Shown here piece after piece: positions 49,255 to 61,039 of a DNA stretch of 64,000 nt. Position numbers and translations under genes: made by a program. The first letter of the stretch is position 1. Each line of letters starts with the position of its first letter. Source of the stretch: Marsupella aquatica (Eukaryota; Marchantiophyta); assembly GCA_973895155.1 (NCBI GenBank), contig OZ316898.1, forward strand, positions 1,240,001 to 1,304,000, given 5' to 3'. Under the pieces are notes generated by a model. That model was not told the origin of the DNA, made no database searches, and saw only the letters and a program-made list of their open reading frames with translations.

Positions 49255-49355
49255 GGTGACCCTACACTCCGACCGGTCCCCCGGTACTTTTCCCTGCGCG
49301 TGGACAGTATTATTCCGACCGGTCCCCCGGTACTTCGCCCTGCGCGTGGACAGTA
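49255..49355. repeat. CpG-rich 48-bp tandem duplication
   Basis: Units at about 49266 and 49315 share TCCGACCGGTCCCCCGGTAC and CCTGCGCGTGGACAGTA. Each contains the palindrome ACCGGT and a near-palindrome around CCGGT-ACCGG. It sits about 0.75 kb upstream of the ERG2-like gene at the start of a CpG-rich interval. Confidence 0.75.
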
Positions 49356-49359
49356 ATCC

Positions 49360-50071
49360 ATCAATTGTCCTAGAGCGTCAGTGCACTACAGAGAAGCTTG
49401 TTGCTCCGGACTTGCCACCATCGCCAAGGGCAAGACATTGAGCTTCAATCCGACCGGAGACGGCAGAATGGCAGATGCTTCCTCGCCCTCATCCGGGGCT
49501 GCTCGAGGTCGTGCCCAAATCTTGTTCATAGAGCTTCGATAGCTGTCAAGCTGCTCGAGTTTGTGACCGAATTTTCAGCTTTCGAGTGGTTGCAGTTAGA
49601 ATTGCGTTGTGGGAGGAATTTTCGAAAAATCGACTCCCTGGGGAAGATATTCGGAGATTGAATTGCCGGACCGAGTTTCGCAGATCGAATCGCTGGGGGC
49701 GGTTTTTCGTGCTTGCGTTACATTGGATGGTGAGGAACAATTGTTGCAGAGGTAGAATTGGGTCGGCAATGTCGAAGGTTTTGCAGATTTCGCAGAGCTT
49801 GTGGATAGGGCGGTTTCGTGGGGAGGGGATCGATTCGCTCACAGGCCGGCGTCGTTGAAGCAAGACCTAGCACTGTTTTGCTCTCTCGGCCTCCCGTCTT
49901 GTGTACAGAAGTTGCGCGAGTTGCATTAGGGATGTACGAGGCCTCTCGTAGAGCAGGCGCGTCTCAGGATTGACCGAGTTGCAACTTTCGTCCGGGCTTT
50001 TCCCTCGAACTCGCGTGCCCGACACTTTCTCACTTGAGGACAACGTTACTTTGGCAAGAAAAGTAGTCACC
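49360..50071 (+). other. CpG-rich leader/promoter region of the ERG2-like gene
   Basis: GC and CpG content rise sharply relative to the AT-rich surroundings. Several short frames on both strands (49398-49863) have no recognisable domain. Most likely promoter and 5' UTR of the gene that follows. No TATA box found. Confidence 0.35.
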
Positions 50072-50803
50072 ATGGCTTCAAGTACGACGCGCAAATCGAT
50101 GGTGCCCGGAAAGGCACAGCTTTCGCCCTTCAGCTTTCTTTCAATTGGGGCGGTCGGCGTGCTTCTCATTGCCGTCGGAGTCTATGTTGATCGGCACATT
50201 GCAGACTTTGCCGTATTCGATCCGAAGGGCCTGCAGGCAATTGCGCAGCGCGCCATCAATGAGCACGGTGCCGGAGTGGGGAACGGTAACTATACCAGCG
50301 GCAATCTGGGTGCAGTGATGGATGCGATCATCGTTGGACTGGAGGAGCAGTACGGGTCGAGTCATATCAATAAGAACTACGAATGGGTGTTCAACAACGC
50401 GGGAGGGGCAATGGGAGCACTGCATATCCTGCACGCGTCTGTTACAGAGTATTTGATCTTTTTTGGTACCCCGCTCGGCACTGAAGGCCACACTGGGAGA
50501 TTCCTGGCCGACGATTGGTTCTGCATCCTCCAAGGCGAACAGTGGGCCTTCAGTCCCGGCGGACTGGAGAAGGAAGTCTACCTTCCTGGTGACTCACATC
50601 ACCTTGCCCGAGGCACCGCAAAACAGTACAAGATGCACGAGGGCTGCTTTGCTCTCGAGTATGCACGTGGTTGGATCCCCTCCATGCTCTTCTTTGGGTT
50701 TGCAGACACATTCAGCTCCACGCTGGACTTTGAGACACTGTATACTACGGTGAAGCTGACGACAATCGGGATCGTCGAGGAGCTAGCCCAAGGCAAGTTT
50801 TGA
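50072..50803 (+). CDS. ERG2: ERG2/sigma-1-type C-8 sterol isomerase (intronless)
   Basis: Fungal ERG2 moves the sterol double bond from C8 to C7 in the ER membrane, and animals use the fold as the sigma-1 receptor (family knowledge). The 243-aa product has an N-terminal membrane helix at about residues 21-39 (FLSIGAVGVLLIAVGVYV), FDPKGL, then the hallmark EWVFNNAGGAMG, HASVTEYLIFFGT, GTEGHTG, LADDWFCIL, EVYLPGDSHHL, FALEYARGWIP and FADTFSSTLD. Acidic residues matching the ligand-binding pair are Asp148 and Glu196. I chose the ATG at 50072 because it sits in ACCATGGCT and gives the family length; an in-frame ATG at 49970 would add 34 residues. It is closer to fungal ERG2 than to sigma-1. Most flowering plants use the unrelated EBP/HYD1 enzyme, so presence here is notable. 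Confidence 0.95.
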   Translation: MASSTTRKSMVPGKAQLSPFSFLSIGAVGVLLIAVGVYVDRHIADFAVFDPKGLQAIAQRAINEHGAGVGNGNYTSGNLGAVMDAIIVGLEEQYGSSHINKNYEWVFNNAGGAMGALHILHASVTEYLIFFGTPLGTEGHTGRFLADDWFCILQGEQWAFSPGGLEKEVYLPGDSHHLARGTAKQYKMHEGCFALEYARGWIPSMLFFGFADTFSSTLDFETLYTTVKLTTIGIVEELAQGKF

Positions 50804-52170
50804 GTGGTCATGTAGGATTCGACCAAGGAGAACGACGGCAAGGACTCTTCACAAATTGGTGAATCGAGCTTTATTATTGTAAGGAAAGTTTCAGCCTTAG
50901 ACATCTTGTCGAGGCCTGTGTCACGTGCAGCCAGCTTGATCTGCAAGGTAATCAAGGGCATCAACAGTGAGATTTACCGGACTGTAGTTAACTAGATGGA
51001 CCTGAGAAATCTATGGAAGGACGCTCTCCATATCTGTTCACTCGCTCCACTGTGCTGCTGCAAGATCTCCACTCGTTTTGATTCCTTCAGATCTTATGCA
51101 AAGCTCGAATGCTTCGGGCATCTATCCACATTCAGGCATAAATAACTTGAATTCTGCGGAGGGGGAAGACATACAGCTACCAGCTCTACCTAGATCGTTC
51201 GGGAAGCTATCAGACTTGAGCATGCTTTATCTCGACAGGTGTGGATTATAAGGCCCACATGAATTCTGTGGGCAATTCTCCAGGTTCAGCCACTGTACAT
51301 AATTTTTTTTTATGGTTTCAATTCTCTGCCTGCATCCTTCAACCACCCGGGCAATTCTCAATATTTGAGGATCATGGTTTAGTCGCCAAGCTCCATCCAG
51401 ATATTACTATCGTCATCTGATTGCTTGTACAAGACAGGGAGACCGTTCCTACCTACATTAAGGATATACTCTTTGTAAACTGTGGAGCGCAGTACCGCCG
51501 ATAGGAAAACAAGAGGCATTTAGTGTCTAATCTCTGCTTTCAAGCTATTGTGTCATCGCTTTCCAGAGTCTCCTTCGACGCTGCTCACTGCCCATATGCG
51601 ACACAATAATGAAATCGAAGTAGCGCACCAACAGTCCTTAGGTCGACTATCTCAAATTGGATCTTACAGGACAGATAAAGGTTTCAAAAGTTGATTTGGA
51701 TGGCTGTTTCGGTTTCGCGTTCATTTTCACTTCGTTTCGGTTGTGCGAAGTTTGAATGTGCGTCAGTGATTGATTTGACTCATTAAATTCGTTGAGCTGG
51801 AAAGCAGCTTCATGAAAACCAGATGGACCAGCCAATGTGCAGAGGTACTCAAGGCATCTATGCTAAATGTGAGAGAAATCTCCCAACATAAAAGGTCCAA
51901 AAGCAATGAAAACTTCTTTAAAATCAAGAATTGGGACACTTACATAGTTGTCTTTCAATTTCTACGAATGCGGGGCAGAATCCCGCAAATCTTCATATGG
52001 ACCCCCTACGATGTTGATGTCTCTTCCAGTAAATCTTTAAGAGTATTAAACCACAACTCGGGGTACATATGGACCCCGAGTCCTGCCCGAGCAATAATGA
52101 CCCTGCCCAGGCCAGACTGAGCCCCCCTTTGCCCGTGGTTTGCAGGGCCTGCCCACTCGGGTCCTTGGAG
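50804..52170. other. ERG2-like 3' region and intergenic DNA
   Basis: Presumed 3' UTR then AT-balanced DNA without recognised exons. Short frames at 50599-50964 (minus) are antisense shadows of the ERG2-like gene. Confidence 0.4.
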
Positions 52171-53100
52171 GGCCTATAACAGTTGCCTTGCGAGTGCGCC
52201 TCCTGGGCTCGATCCCTCCATAACTCACGAGTGCTCGAGCTCTCCCCAATCTCTGTAGCTTGCAGCTACCATAGCTGGAGCTGAGAGCGGCTTGCTGCCT
52301 CCCTCCCCAATCTGTATTAGGAGCAACTACCATCCCTCATTCCCTCCCCAATCCAAGTTGCGAGCAGCTGCCATAGCTGGCTCGGATCAATGTTGCTACT
52401 CGGCTGCTCCCACCTCGTTGTCTCCGTTTAAGTTTCCCTCCCGATGTGAAATGGCTCACAGTTGCATAGCTGTTGCGTTGTTAGCTGCTGCAGAATCCTC
52501 TGTTGCGAGCTCCAATAGCTCAATCTGAGCTCGACAGTGTGCTGCTAGGATTGAGGATCAGCTGTTGGGATCGAGGAAGGTAGTTGCTCAAAACTTTGTG
52601 AAGAGGAGACGTTGCTGCTTGAGAGGCTGCTGCATCGTTTGCCTTGAATGCTTGATTGTCCTGCTCGGCTCCTGCTGCCTTGCTCGAGTGGCTGCCGCTC
52701 GGATCCTGCTGCCATAGCTAGAGCTACATTTCGCCAGGGTGCACAATTTTGGCTTGCTGCTGTTGGATTTGAGGTCATTGCTGCTGGCTGTGAGCTTGCT
52801 GCTGCTCAGCTGCCATAGCAAAGCTTTGTTTCGCCATAGTGTACGGTTTTTGCTTCGATTCGTGCTTGCTGCTACTGGTTTCATGCTAGTTGCTAGTCGG
52901 TACCGTAGGTCGCAGCTGCCATTGCTCAAGCTACTGCCATTGCTCAAGCTACTGGTTTTGTGATCGAACCTTCTTGTTGCTTGATGGCACTTGTTGCTGG
53001 TTTGCTGTTGCTTCAGATTGCAATTGGAGGGCTGCAGAAGGGCGCTCATCCGCACACGACATTTGCATTTTGGGAGTGAGTATTCTGGATCACCCAAAGT
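52171..53100. repeat. CTG/CAG-rich degenerate repeats
   Basis: GCTGC- and TTGCTGCT-rich DNA. An imperfect 90-100-bp unit starting CTGCCATAGC repeats at about 52709 and 52810 (both with TTTCGCCA and a TTGCTGCT block). A 169-codon minus-strand frame (52588-53097) is Ser/Gln/Arg-rich as expected from the repeat. No gene called. Confidence 0.5.
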
Positions 53101-54718
53101 ACTTATACAATGAATGGTGGTTTAATGGACTGCAAATTTTGTCCTAGTAAATCCTGGACAGTGACGACTTGGTCCTACAAAGCCACTTGTGTATTCAAAC
53201 TATTTTGATAATATCTAGAAGTTCTCTATTTCTTTGGGCTGCTTCTAGTGATAATGCATCAAAGGCTATTCTGATGTCTTGTCTGATTACTACTCAGACT
53301 CCTATTTGAGTCATTGATAGCATCTATCATGTCTTGTCAGATTTTTTATCTCAACCGCTGGTGAACCTGCCCATTATCGAGAGCAGGTATATTGGGAAGC
53401 AATCCAAGCTCAAGTCCGACATTGATCAGTGAGGCTGTCAACAATTCTAGATTTGGTGGTCTGCAGGACGAGATGCGATCAACAGCAAATTTGAAGTGTT
53501 CAAATTGCAGTCACAATGCAGGTTCAAAGACCTTGATAAAAACCTTGTGAAGGTGACAATGCGCAATGACGAATACCAAGCTGCCGAACAAGGTTGGAAG
53601 GAGGACCAATCGCGCATGGCAGAATTGAGTGCTGACCTTCAAAGGTGCATTGCAGGATGAGATGCCGTGATCAGTGAACTTGAGTTGTTGAAATGATCGT
53701 CAGAAAGCAAGTTTGAAGACGTTCAACAATTTTAGATTTGGTGGTCTCCTTGGTGGTCGTCGTGGCTCACCCATGGCTAGAAAGCCAAAGGAAACACATA
53801 GAGAAACATGCGCAAAGATTGTGAATGCATTTGAATTTGGGCAATGACAATTTTCAGCAAGTGCTTTGGTGGTTATTGGTGCTATCCGGATAGCACCCAA
53901 AACCATTGGTTCACCTTCCTAAAGTTCAGGTAAGACTATACTTTGGAGAAATTTTTTCAGGTATGAGTAATTCCAAAAACTTGAGAGAAAATAACTAAGA
54001 GAGCAATTATTACTTACATTAAATACTACTTCCCTTGCAAAAGTATTTCAAAACATAAAACAAATGAATATGTGAGTGAGAATGGCTAAATAATTTGTAC
54101 ATAAATTATATACACTTAATTGCTTCTAGACAGTACATCTGGTGGACTGACTTAAATAGTTCAACAGTATGTTACAATGAAAAAATAGAAAAAATAAAAA
54201 ATGCCCAAAGAGGCATGACTTTGTGGTAACTCACTTGAGTAGATATTTATAGGTTTTGGGTTCCACTATTGTACTGAATCCAAGTTGTCCAAATTTGGCA
54301 CAAATTAATATGGGGAGTGAGGCCAAGCTTAGCCTAACCTGTTCCAAAACTAGAAAGGAATTTACAATGATATCCTAATGTAATTAGGGAGAATATTGTT
54401 ATATATATATTTGTCATTATCTCTGAGTATCTCAACAAAGTACACATTAAGAAAATATTCAAAAAAGAATTTGATCAGAGATAAATCATAAAAATAAAAA
54501 ATCCAATTGTAATGCTAAAATTGATAAAGTTAGATTGAAGTTAAGATTAATATTTTGATAAGTATAACATTATACAACACCATCTGAATATGATTTCTCC
54601 TAATCTGCCCCTTCCAAATATTAGACTATTATTCCAAGTCTGCAATTATATTTCAAACCAAATTTTAGCTAGGGAGTAATTTTGCCAGCAAAATGGTGTA
54701 CATTTGAGATTTTTTCTT
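53101..54718. other. AT-rich intergenic DNA before the copia element
   Basis: A stretch at about 53400-53900 has fragments that read like helical protein pieces with stops, perhaps an old gene remnant. From 53950 on it is AT-rich and featureless. No supported gene. Confidence 0.35.
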
Positions 54719-54723
54719 CTCAC

Positions 54724-55067
54724 TGTTAGATATTGCTCTAGTCTTGTGACTCTTGTGCTAACCACAGTTAGGCTAACTCGGGTTAGGACCTAGCTAAGGT
54801 TAGCGGTAGTGCTGTTGTGCATATAGCCAGGGCTGATGCCAGACCCGGGGGGAACTTAGGCTCATTGTTACGGAGCTAGTTGAGAGATAGGGAGAGCTTG
54901 TGCTGTGGATGCTTGGTATGGCCGGTCGGCCTAGAGTGCAGTAAAACTCTTATGAGTTCCCATGGACGTAGTCTCATGTGGAGGTGAACCACGTATCTCT
55001 CTGTGTCGACTATTGTGCGTTGGATGGTTCATGGGCTTGCCGTTACGAATGTCGTCTATGCTCAACA
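54724..55067 (+). repeat. 5' LTR (344 bp)
   Basis: Begins TGTTAGATATTG and ends CTATGCTCAACA. It is 22 bp longer than the 3' LTR because of a segment after CCCATGGAC (starting GTAGTCTCATG) that is absent from the 3' copy. Confidence 0.97.
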
Positions 55068-55069
55068 AG

Positions 55070-55081
55070 TGATATCAGAGC
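55070..55081 (+). other. Primer-binding site
   Basis: TGATATCAGAGC, one mismatch from the TGGTATCAGAGC that pairs with the 3' end of initiator methionine tRNA, two bases after the LTR. Confidence 0.85.
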
Positions 55082-56567
55082 ATGCTTGGGAGATGACAAG
55101 GTTTTTTCGTGACAGATTTTTCCAGGGTTCATTGTCGATGGTACATTCAGAGTTTCGTTGCATGAAACTCGATTGTGTGTGGCTGAGCGGATAGGTTAGT
55201 GAGAGGGCATTCTAATGGTGGTTAGAGCTCACTGATCAGTATCCGTGGTGCGGAGGAATTGAAGTTTGTGTCGTTCAAGGTTTATTCGTGTTCGATGGTA
55301 TTTCGGGGGAGAAACCAGAGATCGTTTCTTCAACGGTGTGAGCTGTGCGGTGTGCGGGGCGTCGCATGTGATAGTTCAAGTTGAAGGTTGGAGCGTGCTG
55401 GTCATTTTGGTATCTAGTTTGTTGACGTTTGCGGAACGAGTGCGTCGTGACGAGTGAAGGAGGCGTTCTGGTTTTTTGACAAGCTATGGTGCTTGTTTTT
55501 CCCTGAACCGGATTACTCGTCGTGACGCTTGACTCGGAGGAAAAAACGCGAAGTGCTGAGGCTCAACGGAGAGATCGTGGCGAGACGGTCATTTTGAGTC
55601 CGGGATTGGCACTTGACGCGGAGTGAAGGCGACGCAACAAAAGTTCTTTCTCTGGTGGAGCTTCAGACGTGCCGGTGCAATTCGGAAACATTTTCATGTT
55701 GGCGGTCATCACTTTTCTCATTGGAAACCAAAGCGGAGGCGGTTGAGGTTTGTAACACGGCCTTTGTGTCATTTTGGGCACATTTTTAAGGTTAGTTTAG
55801 GGCATTTTTTGCCCCAATACGGCCCCAATACCCGACAAACCAGGTTCGCCATACGCCCGGCGCGCACACCGGCCTCCCACACCCCTTTAAGCGTGAAAAC
55901 GTGCTTTTTTGGGCCCAAATACGGCCAAAAATGCCCATATACGAAAACGCGCGTTTTGACCCCTTTAAACTTGTTTTTTTCACGCTTTTTGCTGTTTATA
56001 CGCGATTCTGGCCGCGAATACGCGTGCCTTTGCCAGGGGCTTTAAGACCCCTTTAGAGTGTGTTTTTCTGAATTTTTTTCTCTCCTCCTCCTCCTCATTG
56101 GTTGTGCCTCACTTCGGGCCCTGTGACCCTCCGTTTTAATCGCTCCGACAGGGGGAACGGCCCCCTCTGAGCCCTGTTGGATTATGCGGGAATATTCCCA
56201 AAAAACAGAGAGCTGTTTTTCGGCCGTCACACAAAGATTCTGTCCGCCGCACAGTAACTTTTTTGGTTCTTTTTTGGTGAGGACGTTGCCACTGGAGTTA
56301 GCAACGCGGCGCACCGATCACATCGCGATTCCGACGACAGGTTGTACTTGGTATTTTGGTTATTCTCCAAGGTGGTCAAAACGGGGGAGTTTCTCAAGGT
56401 TTCACCCACCCCGATCGAAATTTGAATAACTTTTTCGTCGAATTTCGATTTTGATTTCGGATTTCAGTATTGGACTCCTAGCTTCGTGGGCTATGTGGCG
56501 GTGTTGAGTTTTGAGTTTTATGAGAAGTTTCGAAAAATAAAATAAAAAAATTTCGTGATTGTTTCAT
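55082..56567 (+). other. Copia 5' leader
   Basis: About 1.5 kb between primer site and gag, GC-rich, without a supported CDS. A long leader is common in plant copia elements. It contains a stretch rich in TACGGCC and ACGCGC motifs (55800-56030). Confidence 0.6.
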
Positions 56568-57615
56568 ATGAGTGACTCAGAGGATACTGGAAGAATTGGC
56601 GTCGGTGGAGCTTCAGGATCGCGATGGTCAGACGGAGAGTCTGAGGAGGAGCTGCTACCGTTTGAGGAGGAACTTATTACACCAGTACGGTCACCGGTGC
56701 GGCGTGCAGTGGAGGAAGCTGTGTTACTACCAGAGCTGTCGGTAGTAGGGAAGAAGAGGGAGATGGCTAGATTTGGAGGAGTGAAGTTTGAGGTGGAGAA
56801 GTACGATGGTCGTACTGATTACTTGCTCTGGGAGAAGCAAGTGAAGGGTGTTCTACGGGCCATGGGCTTAGCTCATCTGCTTTCATCGCGAGAGCAGTAT
56901 GATGGAGAGGAGGAAATTTCAGTGAGACAATGGAGACAGGAGCAGGTGATTGCTGTCAATGCAGTGATGCTATATCTCAAGCCGCACATCATCAAGCAGC
57001 TGGATGATTATGCAGATTGCGCGTCACTGTTCAAGGCTCTAAGAGAGAAGTACTACCGGGAAGATGCGTCAGACCGGTTGTACAAGAACTCTCTCTTGAT
57101 GAGCCTCAGGCTCAAGGAAGGGAGCAAGATGCATGATCACCTGGATGAATTTGACAGTCTTGCGGTGGATCTGTCAAACCTGGGAAAAGGAGTTGAAGAT
57201 GAGGATAAGGCCTTGCTTTTGCTAAGCTCCTTACCGCCGTTTTATCAGGGCTTGAAACAGGTTCTCTTGTACAGAGATCTGAAGTCCATTTCGTATAATG
57301 AGGTGGTAAGCTCTTTACTGTCTGATGATGATGCTGGGTCAATCACAGACAGCATCTTCTTCTGGCACTACGCTCAATGTGAACAGGGGAAGAGCAACGC
57401 AGCGCACGAATGGGCAGAACAGGTTTAGATCTACATCACGGGGGAGATCTAAATCCAGAGGAAAATCGCAAGAGAGGAAGCCTCTTGCATGTTGGAATTG
57501 TGGCAAGCCAGGCCACATGAAAAGGGATTGTCGAGTAAAGGTCCCTACTGCCTCTGCTAACGCAGCATCGAGCTCGCATGAGGTAGATTTACTCCATGAT
57601 GATGACATATTGTGA
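56568..57615 (+). pseudogene. gag: Copia gag (frame-broken)
   Basis: Structural capsid and nucleocapsid polyprotein. The first frame (ATG at 56568 to about 57330) carries the copia capsid region, with YDGRTDYLLWEKQ near residue 80 and LREKYYRED. The reading frame must change by one base near 57325-57350 to continue into the nucleocapsid, whose zinc knuckle CWNCGKPGHMKRDC (CX2CX4HX4C) is intact. A TGA at 57613-57615 then separates gag from the protease. Whether the frame change is a mutation or programmed cannot be told from one copy; its absence in related copies would show mutation. Confidence 0.88.
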
Positions 57616-60600
57616 TGTCAATTTTATGCTCTCAACGTAGTGTCAAATCCAGGTAGTGATGACTGGATTCTAGATAGTGCATGTACTTTTCACATTTGCT
57701 TTAGAAGAGATTGTTTCAGTTCTTACACGGTTTCCAACGGGTCAGTGTTGATGGGAAATGAAATCCCATGTCAAGTTGTTGGACTTGAATCTGTAAGATT
57801 TCAGATGTTTGATGGTGCTGTGAGAACATTCAGGAATGTGAGACATATTCCCAGCATGATGAAAAATCTCATTTCACTTGGAGTTTTAGAGGCAAATGGC
57901 CATCAGTGGAGTTCAGCTAATGGTATCCTTCAGGTTTCAACTGGTACTAAAGTTGTATTGAAGGGAAAGAGACATTGCAATCTATACGTTATGGAGGGCA
58001 GTGTAGTCTTTGATGAAGCCAATGTAACCTTATCTCATGAGGAGACGGCCCGGCTGTGGCACTTCTGTTTGGGCCACATGAGTGAAAAAGGTTTGGTTAT
58101 TCTTCAGAAGAAAGGATTACTTTCTAATTTGCAATCTTGTAAGTTGGAATTTTGTGAGCACTGTGTGCTAGGGAAGCAGCACAGAAAACCCTTCGGAGTT
58201 GGAACTCACACTAGCAAGGAGGTACTTGAGTATGTACATAGTGATGTGTGGGGTCCCGCCCCTACTCCCTCACATTCTGGACGGTTATACTATGTCACGT
58301 TCATTGACGATTACTCAAGGTATGTGTGGATATACTTTCTACACAATAAGTCTGATGTTTTTGCCACTTTTAAGGAGTGGAAAGCCCAAGTTGAAAATCA
58401 GACTGGTAATAAGGTGAGATATCTTCGATCGGATAACGGCGGTGAATACAGTTCCGATGAATTTGGAACGTATTGTAAGGAGCAGGGGATTACCCGCCAT
58501 CTCACAACAAGCTATACTCCTCAGCAGAATGGTGTTTTTGAGAGACTCAACCGAACACTATTGGACCGCTCGAGGAGTATGTTGAGTCAATCATGTTTAC
58601 CACATGAGTTTTGGGCTGAAGCTGTCAACACTACAGCTTATTTGGTAAATTTTTCTCCATCCAGTTCTATTGGATTCAAGACGCCATTTGAAATGAGGTA
58701 CGGGCGTCCAGCAGATTACTCACATCTGAGGATTTTTGGATGTGATGCTTATGTGCTTATACCTTCCCAGCTTCAATCCAAACTGGAGTCCAAGTCGAAG
58801 AAATGCATTTTCCTTGGCTATCAGAAAGGTGTTAAGGGTTATAGGTTATGGGATCCAGTAACCTGTAAACTAATTGTCAGTAGAGATGTGTCCTTTAATG
58901 AATCCAGATCATCAAAGGAGGGGGAGAGTTCTCAGGACTCCCATACTGACAAGGGGAAATCTCCCATCCCGGATCGGGTTGAGGGGGAGATTAGTCATGA
59001 TGCAGTTCATGACAGGAGAGATGGAGAAGCTCCGGGCTTGGAGCTGGTTCCTGTGATGGAACAAGAGGAGCAAATTGTTGCTAGGGTACCTCAAATTCAA
59101 CCAGCAGCAGCAACACATCAGCCTGAGTCATCTATTAGAAGAACTTCCAGTCGTTCTACTAGAGCTCCTACCAGGTATGGTCAATGGGCAGACTCATCTA
59201 AGCTAGATGATATTGACATTGCACCTGATGAAGATGATATGACTTTGATCTTGGAAGAAGGAGAGCCTTCGTCGTATAGTGAGGCTTGTGCTTTAGAGCA
59301 GAAGCATGAGTGGAATGCAGCAATGCAGAGGGAGTTGCAATCTTTGAGTGACAACAAGACATGGGAGCTGGTGGAGCTTCCAAGAGGTCAGCAAGTGGTG
59401 GACAGCAAGTGGATTTACAAGTTGAAGGATAGTCCTTAGAGGGTTGAGACAAGATCTACAAGGCAAGGCTTGTTGCCAAGGGATTCACTGAGGAGAAAGG
59501 AGTGGATTACAATGAGGTCTTTTCACCGGTGACTAAGTATTCCACAATTCGGATCTTGTGTCAGCTTGTTGTGTTTTTTGGTCTGGTGATGGATCAGATG
59601 GATGTTGTTACTGCTTTTCTCTATGGCAACTTGGAAGAGATGATCTTCATGAGACAGCCACTAGGCTTTATGAAGAAGGGCCAAGAGAACTTAGTTTGCA
59701 GATTGCTCAAGTCCTTGTATGGATTGAAGCAATCTCCCAGATAGTGGAACAAGCGGTTTGATGATTTCATGTTTGCTCAAGGTTTTACAAGGATGGTATA
59801 TGATCCTTGTGTGTATACGAAATCAGTCAAGAATGATGTGTTTGGTTTCATCATTCTGGTGATCTATTGGATGACATGCTAATTGTGGCTAAAGATGAAT
59901 CTGAGGTTGACAGTCTCAAGGCAAAATTGAGCGCTGAATTCAGGATGAAGGATCTTGGTAAGGCCAAGAGGATCTTAGGGATGGAGATTTTTAGGAACTC
60001 TGAGACTGGACAGTTGTGCTTGAGTCAAGGCCAGTATGCGAGGAAAGTACTTGCACGATTCAACATGGAGAACTGTAAGCCAGTGAGTATTCCTTTAGCT
60101 TCACATTTCAAGTTATCATCGGATTTCTCTCCTACGGATGCTGTGGAGAAAGGTCTGATGGCTAAGATTCCTTATGAGAAGGCAGTAGGCAGTCTGATGT
60201 ATTTGATGACTTGTACTAGGCCTGACTTGGCCCTAGCGATGGGCAAGGTTAGCAGATTCATATCAAATCCAGGGAAGGTACATTGGGAAGCTATGAAATG
60301 GATTCTCAGGTATGTGAAGGGAACACAGGACTATGGATTACTATTTGATAACAGATCAAATAGAACGTTAGTTGGCTATGTAGATTCTGACTATGGAGGC
60401 TGTCTGGATACAAGGAGATCTACAACTGGGTTTTTATACACTCTTGGAGGAGGATGTATCAGTTGGAAATCTACCTTGCAGAAGTGCATATCTCAGTCTA
60501 CTACAGAAACAGAGTATGTTGCAGCAGCAGAAGCTGCAAAGGAAGCAATTTGGTTGGATAAGTTGATCGCGGAGATGGGTTTAGAGCATGGAAAAATGAC

Positions 60601-60832
60601 TCTAAACTATGATAGTCAGAGTGCTCTTCACTTGGCTGCTAACCAGGTGATGGATAGCAGGGTGAAGCACATTGATATCAGGTACCATTTTATCAGGCAA
60701 GCAGTGTCTGATAAAACTTTTGAGCTAGTCAAGATTGATGGAAAGCTCAATCCCGCTGATGCCTTTACCAAAGTGATTCCTTTGGAGAGTTTCTCAAGAC
60801 ACCGTGCTACTTTGCAGGTTTTGCAGTTGTAG
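57616..60832 (+). pseudogene. pol: Copia pol: protease, integrase, reverse transcriptase, RNase H
   Basis: Protease: WILDSACTFH with the catalytic Asp in DSA. Integrase: HHCC zinc finger (HFCLGH ... CEHC) then acidic catalytic residues in YVHSDVWGP, LRSDNGGEY and NGVFERLNRT. Reverse transcriptase: NEVFSPVTKYSTIR, MDVVTAFLYGNLEE, LLKSLYGLKQSPR. RNase H: GYVDSDYGGCLDTRRSTTG and QSTTETEYVAAAEA. Breaks: TAG at 59437-59439, a frame change just after it (59440-59451), TAG at 59742-59744 (a CAG-to-TAG type change after KQSPR), and loss of one base at 59867/59868 inside the catalytic YVDD motif. The RNase H end is intact, closing at 60832. Confidence 0.93.
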
Positions 60833-61028
60833 TGCAAGTAGAGTTATTTAGCAATGTGTGACTATTTGTATATGGATTACTCATTCCTGTTAGGCTACGG
60901 CTTAGTTCTAGTTAACCCTTAGTTAACCCTTGTGGTTTTTAGGGGGAGACCTGGTTTGGTGATTGTTTAGAACTTCTCGCTGAGGATTCCATATGGTAGC
61001 ATTTAGTCTAGTCCCCAAGACAAGAGTC

Positions 61029-61039
61029 AAGGGGGAGTT
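61029..61039 (+). other. Polypurine tract
   Basis: AAGGGGGAG lies two bases before the 3' LTR, the plus-strand primer position of LTR retrotransposons. Confidence 0.85.

Noticed and set aside
52588-53097. 169-codon minus-strand ORF rich in Ser, Gln and Arg
   Set aside because: Produced by CTG/CAG-rich repeat DNA, with no domain and no splice context.
57112-57608. Minus-strand ORFs inside copia gag
   Set aside because: Shadows of the gag coding frame with no independent support.
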